Source: Palsa-744 sp036498265
Lineage (GTDB): Bacteria > Actinomycetota > Thermoleophilia > Solirubrobacterales > Solirubrobacteraceae
Length of the DNA stretch: 64,000 nt
Direction of reading: 5' to 3'
NCBI GenBank assembly: GCA_036498265.1
Contig: DASYFT010000006.1
Location: 62,001 to 126,000, forward strand
This document shows, piece after piece, positions 35,736-43,699 of this stretch. Position 1 is the first letter of the stretch, and every line of letters begins with the position of its first letter. The notes below the pieces were generated by a model that worked only from the letters and a program-made list of their open reading frames with translations, was not told where the DNA came from and ran no database searches. The translations under genes and the position numbers were made by a program.

Positions 35736-36470
35736 GTGCGACGTCGTCGGCTGACGTGGGTCACCACACCAGTGCTGGCCGCGCTCCTCGCGAGCGTGGC
35801 GATCGTCCAGGGCGCACCCGCCGAGTCCACCGGCGGGACAGGCATCCCCGCGGCGCCGGAACCACAGCCCCCCACCGCGCCGCCGAACGCCGAAGGCGGC
35901 GGCACGAACGTGTCCGCGCCGGTGTTCAGCGGCAGCCCCTACCCGATGGGGGCGAGGGGATGGGTCTTCCCGCTGTATCCGCTCGGCCGCGTCGCGGCCA
36001 AGAGCTGGTGGTCTCTCGACCAGGGCGTGGACATCGGCGGCAACGCCAACCAGTGCGGATCGCGTCTACGCGAGCTGGCGGTGGCGAGTGGCACGATCGT
36101 CCACGAGGGCCTGGACGGGTTCGGCTCCTCGGCGCCGGTGTTGCTCATCGACAGCGGTCCCGACAACGGCCGCTACGTGTACTACGGTCACGCCGCGCCG
36201 GCCCTCGTGCCCGTCGGCACCCACGTCAGCGCGGGACAGCCGATCGCCTACGTCGGCTGCGGGTCCGTCGGCATCTCCTCGGCCCCCCATCTCGAGATCG
36301 GGCTGCTGCCCGCGGGCGCGAAGAGCCCCGAAGACATGCCGTCGGTCGGCGAAACCTCGCACGAGACGCTCAACGACCTCAGGTCGGCCTACAGGACGGC
36401 CTACGCGGCCGACCAGGCCAGGCGCGCCGCGATCGCGCGGGCGCGCCGGCTCGCGGCCGTTCACCGGTAG
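35736..36470 (+). CDS. Degenerate LytM/M23-like secreted protein under c-di-AMP riboswitch
   Basis: The 244-aa exported protein has a signal peptide (MRRRRLTWVTTPVLAALLASVAIVQGAPA) and a LytM-like domain: WSLDQGVDIGG (Gln for the first His ligand), RYVYYGHAAPAL and APHLEIGLLPAG (HxE). This is the same substitution set as in the preceding paralogue. Some 45 C-terminal residues form a basic helical tail. The GTG at 35736 is used; the ATG at 35734 is in another frame and stops after six codons. Control by the c-di-AMP riboswitch suggests osmotic or wall-stress responsive remodelling; function is inference. Confidence 0.85.
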   Translation: MRRRRLTWVTTPVLAALLASVAIVQGAPAESTGGTGIPAAPEPQPPTAPPNAEGGGTNVSAPVFSGSPYPMGARGWVFPLYPLGRVAAKSWWSLDQGVDIGGNANQCGSRLRELAVASGTIVHEGLDGFGSSAPVLLIDSGPDNGRYVYYGHAAPALVPVGTHVSAGQPIAYVGCGSVGISSAPHLEIGLLPAGAKSPEDMPSVGETSHETLNDLRSAYRTAYAADQARRAAIARARRLAAVHR

Positions 36471-36584
36471 CAGCACGCGCCCCCGGCCGGCGCGAGGGCC
36501 GGCTCGAACATCCCGCACGTGGCGTTTCATGGCGAGTCGTCCAGCACGCTAAGGGAACTCCGCGGGCGTGCCGATACGCCCCTC
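36471..36584. other. Intergenic with GGCCGG hairpin
   Basis: An inverted repeat CCCGGCC..GGGCCGG near 36485-36502 follows the M23-like gene. It lacks a T-run, so only a weak factor-dependent terminator is plausible. Confidence 0.35.
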
Positions 36585-38927
36585 GTGACCACCTTCAGCT
36601 GCACGCCTCCACTGGGCCGTATCCCGCGTCTCGCCGGCCTACTGGCGGCGACGCTTTCGGCCGTCTCGCTCACCCTGGCGATCCTCAGCGCGCCCGCCGG
36701 CGCCGTGGTGACGGAAGTCAGCAGCGAAAAGGTGGGCGTGCAGCCGCGCGAAATGTCGCGCTACTACGAAGGCACGGTCAAGTGGGTGGGCCAGGGCAGC
36801 AACGAACCTGAACCCCACCCGGAAGCCAAAAGCTTCAGCAACCACGAAGGCAACTCCGTCCTTCACTCCGCCAAGACCTACGTCATCTACTGGGACCCGC
36901 AGCACTTCTACCACGGCGACTGGAAAAGGCTGATAGACGGGTTCATGCAGCACATGGGCACGGCGAGCGCGCAGCCCGAAACCGTCTTCGCCGTCGACGG
37001 CCAGTACCACGACGCGACCAACCAGCCCGCGACCGACCACTTCACCTTCATGGGTGCGCTGGACGACACGAACCCCTATCCCACGTCGCCCAGCTGCACC
37101 AACCCGGCGCCGTTCGAAACGGGGGCGCCGCTCGTGGAAGGCACCTCTGTGTGCCTGACCGACGCCCAGGTGCGCGGCGAGCTCGAGACCTTCAGGGGCC
37201 AGCACACCCTGCCCCGCGGGATGGGAACGATCTACTACGTGCTCACACCTCCCGGCGTCGCCGTGTGTCTCGACGGCGGCGGCCCCACGGGTCACTGCTC
37301 CGACTTCGCCGGCACGCTCGCCCAGGTGGAAACAGCCGAAGAAAAAAAAGAAGCGCTGCCGGCCAGCTACACCAACAGCTTCTGCAGCTACCACAACGCG
37401 ATCGGCAACGGCAACAACGACACGATCCTCTACGCGGTGATCCCGTGGACAGCGGGCGGCGACGGTGATTACCACCTGTTCGCGAAAGATCGCACGGGGG
37501 GCTCCGACTGCCAGGACGGCGGCTTCGAACCGTCGAAACACCCGACCGGGGAACTGCAGGAAAAGGAGCGCGAAAAGCCTCCGACGCCGCAGGAAGAAGA
37601 AGAATTCGAAAAGCTGAACGCGGAAGAAAAACGCAAGGTCACGGAAGCGAAGGAACTCGGGCTCGAAAAGCCGCACGACCAGCAGCCCAACCAGCTCGGC
37701 GGCAAGCGCAGCGAAGACGGGACCTTCGACACGGGCCTGGCCGACCTGATCATCAACCAGATCGGGGTCGAGCAGCAGAACACGGTGACCGACCCGCTGC
37801 TGAACGCGTGGCACGACTCGGCCGGCAACGAGCTCACCGACGAGTGCCGCAACTCCTTCTTCCGAGCCGACGGAAACGGGAAGGCGATCCCCGAAACGAT
37901 GGCAGGCTCGCTCTTCAACCAGGTGTACGCCGGAAAGAACTACTACATCAACGACGCCTTCAACGCCGCGTCGCTGAAGAACGGCTACTCGGTCGCGTGC
38001 ATGAAGGCACCCGGCCTGGAACCCCACTTCACCGCCCCCAACCCGGTCAACGCTGGTGAAATCGTCGGCCTCGACGGCAACGAGTCGGACATAACCCTCA
38101 ACTGGGCGCCGACGTTCGCGGGTGGCATCGAAGGCTCCACCTATCCCGTGTTCACATGGAACTTCGGTGACGGCACGCCCCCGGTCACGGGCTTCGCTCC
38201 GGCGACCGCGGCGATCAACGAAGGCACCGCCCCGTGCTCGCTGCCGTGGCTGACCCCGTGCGCCGGCAGCGTCTTTCACTCCTACCAGTACGGGGGCACC
38301 TACAACGCCAGCCTCACGGTGGTCGACGTCGGAGGCAACACGGCCACCTACGTCGAACAGATCACGGTCGCAGGTCCGCCGCCCCCGGGCAAAGAATCGA
38401 CGTCAGGCGGGAACGGCTCCACGGGCGGCTCCACGGGAAGCACCAGCACCGGCACGGGCGCAGGCGCCGCGGGCTCGAGCGGCTCGGCCGGCTCCGGCGG
38501 CACGGGCGGAGCCACCGGCGGGAAGCCGCCCGTCCCCGCCCCGGTCGCGGCAGCCGCTGCTGCGTCCCGCTCGCTGCGGCGCTCGCTGCGCAGCGGCCTC
38601 GTCATCCGCTACTCGGTCAACGAGCAGGTGGCCGGCCACTTCGAGGTGCTGCTCGGCCGGACGCTCGCCCGCCATCTCGGAATCGGCGGCGCCCCGGCGC
38701 TCGGACTGCCGGCCGGCACGCCGCCTCAGGTGATGATCGGGAAAGCCGTCCTCGTCACCACGGCGGCCGGGCGCAGCTCGATCACGATCCACTTCTCCCC
38801 TCGCACCGCGGCGCGCCTCGCTCACGTGAAGAGCGTGACGGTGATGATCCGACTGGTCGTACGCAACGCGGCAACGCGTCCGCCCGCGACCACCACCGTT
38901 CTGAGCAAGGTCACGCTCACCCACTGA
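36585..38927 (+). CDS. Secreted PKD-domain protein, possibly exordium/peptidase-like
   Basis: The 780-aa exported protein has a signal segment (LAGLLAATLSAVSLTLAILSA), then a large domain containing TYVIYWDPQHFYHGDW, LTDAQVRGELETF and YVLTPPGVAVCLD. The part around INQIGVEQQNTVTDPLLNAW..GNELTDECR resembles families in which SHE..TDP forms a metal site, but the HE is absent here. A PKD domain (FTWNFGDGTPP..GTYNASLTVVD) follows, then a Gly/Ser/Thr-rich stalk and a C-terminal domain. Glutamate is coded almost entirely by GAA, unlike neighbours. The GTG at 36585 is preferred over the GTG at 36519. Function unknown. Confidence 0.72.
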   Translation: MTTFSCTPPLGRIPRLAGLLAATLSAVSLTLAILSAPAGAVVTEVSSEKVGVQPREMSRYYEGTVKWVGQGSNEPEPHPEAKSFSNHEGNSVLHSAKTYVIYWDPQHFYHGDWKRLIDGFMQHMGTASAQPETVFAVDGQYHDATNQPATDHFTFMGALDDTNPYPTSPSCTNPAPFETGAPLVEGTSVCLTDAQVRGELETFRGQHTLPRGMGTIYYVLTPPGVAVCLDGGGPTGHCSDFAGTLAQVETAEEKKEALPASYTNSFCSYHNAIGNGNNDTILYAVIPWTAGGDGDYHLFAKDRTGGSDCQDGGFEPSKHPTGELQEKEREKPPTPQEEEEFEKLNAEEKRKVTEAKELGLEKPHDQQPNQLGGKRSEDGTFDTGLADLIINQIGVEQQNTVTDPLLNAWHDSAGNELTDECRNSFFRADGNGKAIPETMAGSLFNQVYAGKNYYINDAFNAASLKNGYSVACMKAPGLEPHFTAPNPVNAGEIVGLDGNESDITLNWAPTFAGGIEGSTYPVFTWNFGDGTPPVTGFAPATAAINEGTAPCSLPWLTPCAGSVFHSYQYGGTYNASLTVVDVGGNTATYVEQITVAGPPPPGKESTSGGNGSTGGSTGSTSTGTGAGAAGSSGSAGSGGTGGATGGKPPVPAPVAAAAAASRSLRRSLRSGLVIRYSVNEQVAGHFEVLLGRTLARHLGIGGAPALGLPAGTPPQVMIGKAVLVTTAAGRSSITIHFSPRTAARLAHVKSVTVMIRLVVRNAATRPPATTTVLSKVTLTH

Positions 38928-38937
38928 CCGCGGTCGC

Positions 38938-39138
38938 TCAGTCCGAGCGGCCCCTGTCGTTGCGCCGCGCGCGGGCCTTCGGGCTGAACACGTAGCGCCA
39001 GAGCACGAACAGCAGCACGTAGGCGAAGACGATCGACACCACCGAGACGATCGCGATCGCCGTGCCGTCGCCGCCCGCTTCGGTGGCTGATTCACCGTCG
39101 AGCGCCAGCGGGATCACGGCTGTCAGCAAGGCCGCCAT
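38938..39138 (-). CDS. Small membrane protein
   Basis: The 66-aa product has a hydrophobic helix AIAIVSVVSIVFAYVLLFVLW (about 28-48) followed by a basic tail KARARRNDRGR, as in small single-pass proteins. Its N-terminus is mildly hydrophobic and could be a second helix. It lies 49 bp downstream of, and on the same strand as, the NlpC lipoprotein, so they may be co-expressed. The role is not known; coding potential is moderate. Confidence 0.55.
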   Translation of the reverse strand: MAALLTAVIPLALDGESATEAGGDGTAIAIVSVVSIVFAYVLLFVLWRYVFSPKARARRNDRGRSD

Positions 39139-39187
39139 CGTCGCTCAACGGGCACCGGCGTGAACCTGCGGCGCCATCGCGGTCCCC

Positions 39188-39994
39188 TTACAGCCCCGGC
39201 CAGTGCCGGGCGACGAAGCCCGTGTTGTCGACAGACCCGACCTGCCAGCGCGACGCGTAGACCCCGCTGCGCCCGGCCGTGTCATAGAGCATCCCGGCCA
39301 CGTACATGTAGGTGTGACCGGCGTTGGCGAGCACGGTTATGTACCTGCCGGGGCCGGAGGCGCCCCAGCTCTCGAGTTCACCGGATGTCTCGGGAGCGCT
39401 CAAGAGGCCACCCGCGGCCAGCGCGTAGCTGACCGAGCCCGAGCAGTCGTAGGCGTTGTCGACAAAGGACCCGTGCCCGCCGCCGAACACGTACGGGAAA
39501 TCGGCGATCTCGTTGGCGCCGGCGATCACCTTCTGGACGACTTCGGGCAGCGCCGAGGGGATCGTCACGGCGCCGTTGCCCCCTATCGAGCGACCCCCGG
39601 GGACGACCGTCTGCTGCTGTCGCTGAGCCTGCCTGGCGCTGCGTTCGACGGCCTGCATCTGCTGGAGCTCGCGCCGGACTTCAGCGTCGGACGGGGCTCC
39701 GGCGGCGATCGCCTCGCCGGCCTTCACCGGCGCCTTGGCGGCTGCGTGGTGGACCGAGGCCGGGGCGGGGAAGCTCGCCGCTTCCTGCGGATCGGCGACC
39801 TCCTTGACACTGCCCCGCGATCCGCCCCGGGGATCACCCGCCACCGCGGGCGCAACGACCGAGCTCGGAGGCTGGCCCACCGGCGCCGCCGAGCCGGACC
39901 CGGCCAGCTGCCGGCCGCCGCCGCCGCATGCGCCGAGGAGACCGGCGGCAAGCGCGCAGCCCACACCGGCGGCAAGCCTCCCGCACGAACGCAT
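39188..39994 (-). CDS. NlpC/P60-family lipoprotein
   Basis: The 268-aa protein has a lipobox (ALAAGLLGAC) and a disordered Ala/Pro-rich linker. A C-terminal NlpC/P60 domain follows: the Cys motif YDCSGSVSYALAAGG and the His region LANAGHTYMYVAGMLYDT. Such enzymes cut peptidoglycan peptide links. The usual leading GGxxP (here YVFGGGHGSFVDNAY) is present. The linker contains coiled-coil-like SDAEVRRELQQMQAVER. It is divergent from gtrA across a 98-bp region with 23-bp repeats. Confidence 0.86.
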   Translation of the reverse strand: MRSCGRLAAGVGCALAAGLLGACGGGGRQLAGSGSAAPVGQPPSSVVAPAVAGDPRGGSRGSVKEVADPQEAASFPAPASVHHAAAKAPVKAGEAIAAGAPSDAEVRRELQQMQAVERSARQAQRQQQTVVPGGRSIGGNGAVTIPSALPEVVQKVIAGANEIADFPYVFGGGHGSFVDNAYDCSGSVSYALAAGGLLSAPETSGELESWGASGPGRYITVLANAGHTYMYVAGMLYDTAGRSGVYASRWQVGSVDNTGFVARHWPGL

Positions 39995-40020
39995 TGGCCA
40001 AGGCTAGCGCCAGCGCAAGA

Positions 40021-40089
40021 GGGCACGTGCCGCTAACGCACGGGGGCACGTGCCGATAACGCACGGGGGCACGTGGCGCTAACCTGTCA
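40021..40089 (+). repeat. 23-bp tandem repeat array (3 units)
   Basis: Three head-to-tail 23-bp units start at 40021, 40044 and 40067. Units 1 and 2 differ by one base; unit 3 diverges at its end. Each unit has the palindrome GGCACGTGCC (imperfect in unit 3) and a TAACGC/TAACCT hexamer. It fills most of the space between nlpC and gtrA, so it looks like a regulatory array. Confidence 0.85.
40080..40085 (+). promoter_or_regulatory. -10 element (TAACCT) for gtrA
   Basis: TAACCT in the third repeat unit lies 7 nt before the gtrA ATG at 40093, predicting a leaderless mRNA. The two upstream units carry TAACGC in the same place, possibly weaker tandem promoters. Confidence 0.5.
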
Positions 40090-40092
40090 CAG

Positions 40093-40545
40093 ATGCGCGA
40101 GGACGCGACCGCCGTGGAGCTTCGCCCTCACACGCGCCTTCTTCACGGCATGCGCCGCCCGGCCAACTGGCTACAGCTCGTCCGCTTCGGGATCGTCGGC
40201 GGGCTCGGCTTCGCCGTGAACCTCGCGGTGTACGCCCTGTTCGTGCACCCGTTCGGGGTCGACTACCACGTCGCTGCCGTCCTGGCGTGGCTGGTGGCGG
40301 TGATCAACAACTTCATGCTGAACAGGCACTGGACGTTCGACGCGGGCGACGGCCTGGTCCATTTCCAGGCGATGCGCTTCCTGGTCGTCAGCCTGGTCGC
40401 CCTGGTCGTCAGCCTGCTCCTGCTGACCCTCCTGGTGGAGGACGCCGGCCTCCCGAAGGTGGCCGCCCAAGCGCTCGCCGTGGCCGCCTCGATGCCCCTC
40501 AACTTCCTCGGGAACAAGCTCTGGAGCTTCCGGGTGGCGGCCTGA
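40093..40545 (+). CDS. GtrA-family membrane protein
   Basis: The 150-aa protein has four predicted membrane helices and the GtrA pattern QLVRFGIVGGLGFAVNLAVYALF near the start, then VAVINNFMLNRHWTF and AVAASMPLNFLGNKLWSF. GtrA proteins flip or aid transport of lipid-linked sugars for cell-surface polysaccharides. Length is standard. The likely start is the ATG right after the -10 in the repeat array, so an alternative leader is unlikely. Confidence 0.88.
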   Translation: MREDATAVELRPHTRLLHGMRRPANWLQLVRFGIVGGLGFAVNLAVYALFVHPFGVDYHVAAVLAWLVAVINNFMLNRHWTFDAGDGLVHFQAMRFLVVSLVALVVSLLLLTLLVEDAGLPKVAAQALAVAASMPLNFLGNKLWSFRVAA

Positions 40546-40578
40546 GTCGCAGCTGTTGGCCGGGGCTCAGACGGTACC

Positions 40579-40584
40579 TATACT
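40579..40584 (+). promoter_or_regulatory. -10 element (TATACT) before the DUF151 gene
   Basis: TATACT about 29 bp before the start is followed by a clear GGAGG ribosome site near 40602. This supports the chosen GTG start at 40613. Confidence 0.55.
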
Positions 40585-40612
40585 CTGGCTTTCCCCCCTC
40601 TCGGAGGATCTT

Positions 40613-41104
40613 GTGCAGGAGATGGTGATCTACGGCGTCAGCTTCGACATGGTTGGCAAGCAGCCGATCGTGCTCCTGAAGACCGTCGATGGGAACAAGT
40701 TCTTGCCGATCTGGATCGGCCATCCGGAGGCGGCGTCGATCCTCATGAAGCTGCAGGGCGCCGGTACGCCACGTCCGATGACGCACGACCTGCTCTGCGA
40801 CATCCTCGGCGAGCTGGACGTCAAATGCACCCAGGTGTCGGTGACCGAGTTGCGCGAGAACACCTTCTTCGCCTCGATAACCCTCAGCGTCGCCGGCCGC
40901 GAGCTCGAGATCGACTCGCGTCCCAGCGATGCGATTGCGCTGGCGGTGCGCTCCGGGGCCCCCATCTACGCCGCCGAGGAGGTCATCTCCGAGTCGGCGA
41001 TCGAGTTCGAGCACGACGTCGAGGAGTCCGAGGACGTGGTCGAGAAGTTCAAGGAGTTCCTGGACGAGGTCTCGCCGGAGGACTTCGCCGCCGGAGATTC
41101 CTAG
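40613..41104 (+). CDS. Bifunctional nuclease-family protein (DUF151)
   Basis: The 163-aa protein has the DUF151 core: MVIYGVSFDMVGKQPIVLLK, FLPIWIGHPEAASILMKLQG, RPMTHDLLCDILGEL, ENTFFASITL and IDSRPSDAIALAVRSGAPIYA. Archetypes (plant BFN1) have RNase and DNase activities; bacterial roles are unclear. The C-terminal acidic tail is lineage-specific. The GTG at 40613 has GGAGG 6-7 nt upstream; the frame upstream of it is non-coding. It overlaps by 4 bp the 3' end of ddl on the other strand. Confidence 0.9.
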   Translation: MQEMVIYGVSFDMVGKQPIVLLKTVDGNKFLPIWIGHPEAASILMKLQGAGTPRPMTHDLLCDILGELDVKCTQVSVTELRENTFFASITLSVAGRELEIDSRPSDAIALAVRSGAPIYAAEEVISESAIEFEHDVEESEDVVEKFKEFLDEVSPEDFAAGDS

Positions 41105-42099
41105 GACCGTCGCCCGACCGGGCGCTCGGATGGATCGCCCGAGCGGGCGCTCGCCAGGATCCTCGCCACCAGCTCGTCGAAGCCGATGCCCGCGGCGTCG
41201 GCGGCCTGCGGCAGCAGGCTCGTCTCGGTGAGACCGGGAACGACGTTCGTCTCCAGCACCCACAGCTCGCCGCTGTCCTCCTCGAGCATCAGGTCGACCC
41301 GTGCCACCCCGCGGCAACCGAGCAGCCGGTAGACGGACACCGCCAGCTCCTGCGCCCTGGCGGTCGTCTCCTCGCCGAGGTCCGCCGGGCAGACGAAGGT
41401 CGTCATGCCGATCTCGTACCGGGACTCGTAGTCGTAGAACTCCTCCTCCCGCGGCACGGCCTCGACAACCGGGAGCGCCGCGGGCTTCCCCACGGGCTCG
41501 CCTGGGCCGTCGAGGACGGAGACGGCGAGATCACGGCCCTCGATGTAGCGCTCGACGAGGACGGTCCGATCGTAGGAGAACGCCCCGACCAGCGCGCCCG
41601 GCAGCTCCTCGCCGGTGCGGGCGAACTTCACGCCCAGCGCCGATCCGCCCACGGCGGGCTTGACCACGAGCGGGAAGCCGAGCCGGCGCTCGATGTCCCC
41701 CATCGCGGCCCCCGCGCCCAGCTCCTTGATCGAGGTCTCACGCAGGAAATGGAAGTCGGGCGTCGGCACGCCGGCCTTGCGCATCAGGAGCTTCGCGAGC
41801 GCCTTGTCCGTGGAGCACACGCACGCCGCAGGTCCCGAGCCGGTGTAGGCGATCCCGATCGCCTCGAGCAGTCCCTGGACGGTGCCGTCCTCGCCGTCGC
41901 GGCCGTGCAGCGCGATGAAGGCCGTATCGGGGCGCGCGGCGAGCAGCTCCGGCACGAGCTCGGGGCCGGCGTCGATCGGCACCACCTCGTGCCCGAGGCG
42001 CTCGAGCGCTTCCTGGACATGGGCGCCGGAGCGCAGGGAGACGCTGCGCTCGAGCGAGCGGCCGCCCTTGAGGACGGCGACCTTGTATGTGTCGCTCAT
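41101..42099 (-). CDS. ddl: D-alanine--D-alanine ligase
   Basis: It joins two D-Ala for peptidoglycan precursors. The 332-aa ATP-grasp protein has VAVLKGGRSLERSVSLRSG at its N-terminus, FIALHGRDGEDGTVQGLLE, YTGSGPAACVCSTDKALAK and FPLVVKPAVGGSALGV for ATP binding. VARVDLMLEEDSGELWVLETNVVPGLTETSLLP holds the metal-binding region and the C-terminal omega loop. The start is the ATG at 42099, overlapping the preceding aminotransferase stop (ATGA). The long frame upstream is a shadow. Confidence 0.95.
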   Translation of the reverse strand: MSDTYKVAVLKGGRSLERSVSLRSGAHVQEALERLGHEVVPIDAGPELVPELLAARPDTAFIALHGRDGEDGTVQGLLEAIGIAYTGSGPAACVCSTDKALAKLLMRKAGVPTPDFHFLRETSIKELGAGAAMGDIERRLGFPLVVKPAVGGSALGVKFARTGEELPGALVGAFSYDRTVLVERYIEGRDLAVSVLDGPGEPVGKPAALPVVEAVPREEEFYDYESRYEIGMTTFVCPADLGEETTARAQELAVSVYRLLGCRGVARVDLMLEEDSGELWVLETNVVPGLTETSLLPQAADAAGIGFDELVARILASARSGDPSERPVGRRS

Positions 42100-43571
42100 C
42101 GATCCCGGCGCCGGCGTGCCGGTGGAGGCTCGCTGCGAAACGGCAGCTTCACCACGTCCGCCAGCGGCCCGTCCGCGGCCTCGGAGGGCGAGGACCGCGA
42201 CGCGTCGTGAGATCCGGCCGGGCCCCGCGCGGCCGGAGAGCCGCTGAGCGAGCCCAGCAGGCCGACCTGCTCGCGCACCGCCCTTCCGATCCGGCGCACG
42301 CCCTCGCGTATATCCGCGTCGGCCACGCCGGCGAAGTTGAGGCGCATCGACGAGGACCCGCTGTGCCCGTCCATGTAGGCGGCGCGGCCGGGCACGAACG
42401 CGACCCCGTCGCTCTTGCGGGCGAGCGCCAGGAGGTCGGTCGTGTCGATGCGATCGTCGAGCGTCGCCCAGATGAAGAGGCCGCCCTCCGGCGTCGTCCA
42501 GCGGGCCTCGGCTCCGAAGTGCTCCTCGAGTGCCTCCAGCATCACGTCGCGCCGCGTGCGATAGAGGTCCTTCAGCCGGTCGACGTACTCGCGCCACGCC
42601 GGCACGCCGCCGCTCCCCGTCTCTTCGAAGTACGCGGTGACGAACATCTGGGTGACCGGGGAGGAGCAGAGGTCGGCGCCCTGTTTGCCGAGGTTCAGCT
42701 TCTCGAGCACCGGCCTGGGAGCGACCGCCCATCCCAGCCGCAGCCCGGGCGAGAGGATCTTCGAGAACGTCCCCAGGTAGATCACCAGGTCGGAGGCGCG
42801 ACCGCGTCCGACCGTCTCGGCGTCGAGCGAGTACAGCGTCGGAAGGGCGCTGCCCTCATATCGGAGCAGCCCGTAGGGGTTGTCCTCCAGGACGAGCAGC
42901 TCGCGCTGGCGAGCCACCTCGATCAGGCGCCGCCGGCGTGCCAGCGACATCGTCACACCGCCCGGGTTCTGGAAGTTGGGGATCGTGTAGATGAACTTCG
43001 GCCTGCGCCCCCGCGCCTGGAGGGCATCGAGCGTTTCCTCGAGTGCGTCGATCGGCATGCCCTCCGCGTCCATCGGGATCTGCTCGACGTGTGCCTGGTA
43101 GGCGCTGAAGGTCGGCACGGCGCCGGGATAGGTGGGGGCCTCCGCCACGATCACGTCCCCGGGGTCGATCAGCGCCTTGCAGACTAGGTCGATCACCTGC
43201 TGGCCGCCGGTCGTGACGATCACCTCCGAGGGGTCGACCTTCGTTCCCTCGGCCTCCATCACCTCGGATATGCAGCGCACGGTCGCCGCCATCCCTTCCG
43301 TGGGTCCGTACTGCAATGCCCGGGCGGTCGACTCGGCGGCGACGTCCCCCATCAGCTTCGCGTAAAGGGCCGGCGCGAAGGTCGAGGTGTCCGGGAGGCC
43401 GCCTGCGAGCGAGATCACGTCCGGGCGCTCCGTCAGGGCCATCATCTCGCGCATCGCCGAGCTTTTCATCCCGCGCGTACGGGCCGCGAACAGCGACTCG
43501 TACCGCGCGAGCTCGTGCGCCGTCGGCCGGGTCCGTCGCCCGTCCCCCGTTCCGCTGGTCGATCGCTCCAT
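42096..43571 (-). CDS. PLP-dependent aminotransferase (LysN/2-aminoadipate type)
   Basis: The 491-aa fold-type I enzyme resembles MocR-derived single-domain transaminases: VISLAGGLPDTSTF, LQYGPTEG, VTTGGQQVIDLVCKALIDPGD and YTIPNFQNPGGVTMS. The PLP lysine is in LGTFSKILSPGLRLGW (about residue 268), and GGLFIWATLDD follows. It may serve lysine/aminoadipate or a D-amino-acid route. Translational coupling with ddl hints at a role in peptidoglycan peptide supply; this is inference. The C-terminal 60 residues are disordered and basic. Confidence 0.88.
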   Translation of the reverse strand: MERSTSGTGDGRRTRPTAHELARYESLFAARTRGMKSSAMREMMALTERPDVISLAGGLPDTSTFAPALYAKLMGDVAAESTARALQYGPTEGMAATVRCISEVMEAEGTKVDPSEVIVTTGGQQVIDLVCKALIDPGDVIVAEAPTYPGAVPTFSAYQAHVEQIPMDAEGMPIDALEETLDALQARGRRPKFIYTIPNFQNPGGVTMSLARRRRLIEVARQRELLVLEDNPYGLLRYEGSALPTLYSLDAETVGRGRASDLVIYLGTFSKILSPGLRLGWAVAPRPVLEKLNLGKQGADLCSSPVTQMFVTAYFEETGSGGVPAWREYVDRLKDLYRTRRDVMLEALEEHFGAEARWTTPEGGLFIWATLDDRIDTTDLLALARKSDGVAFVPGRAAYMDGHSGSSSMRLNFAGVADADIREGVRRIGRAVREQVGLLGSLSGSPAARGPAGSHDASRSSPSEAADGPLADVVKLPFRSEPPPARRRRDR

Positions 43572-43699
43572 TTGCCTCGGGTCTCTATTCGCCGTCAGGC
43601 CGGCCGAACCTCGCGCGGGGGACGGCCTCGGCGCGGTACGGGTCGTCTATCGTGCTGGCCGCGCCCCCGCACGGTATCGCACCTTCGCCGGCGCTTGGA

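Noticed and set aside
35734..35754. ATG at 35734 as start of the second M23-like gene
   Set aside because: That frame hits a stop after six codons; the GTG at 35736 gives the signal peptide and domain.
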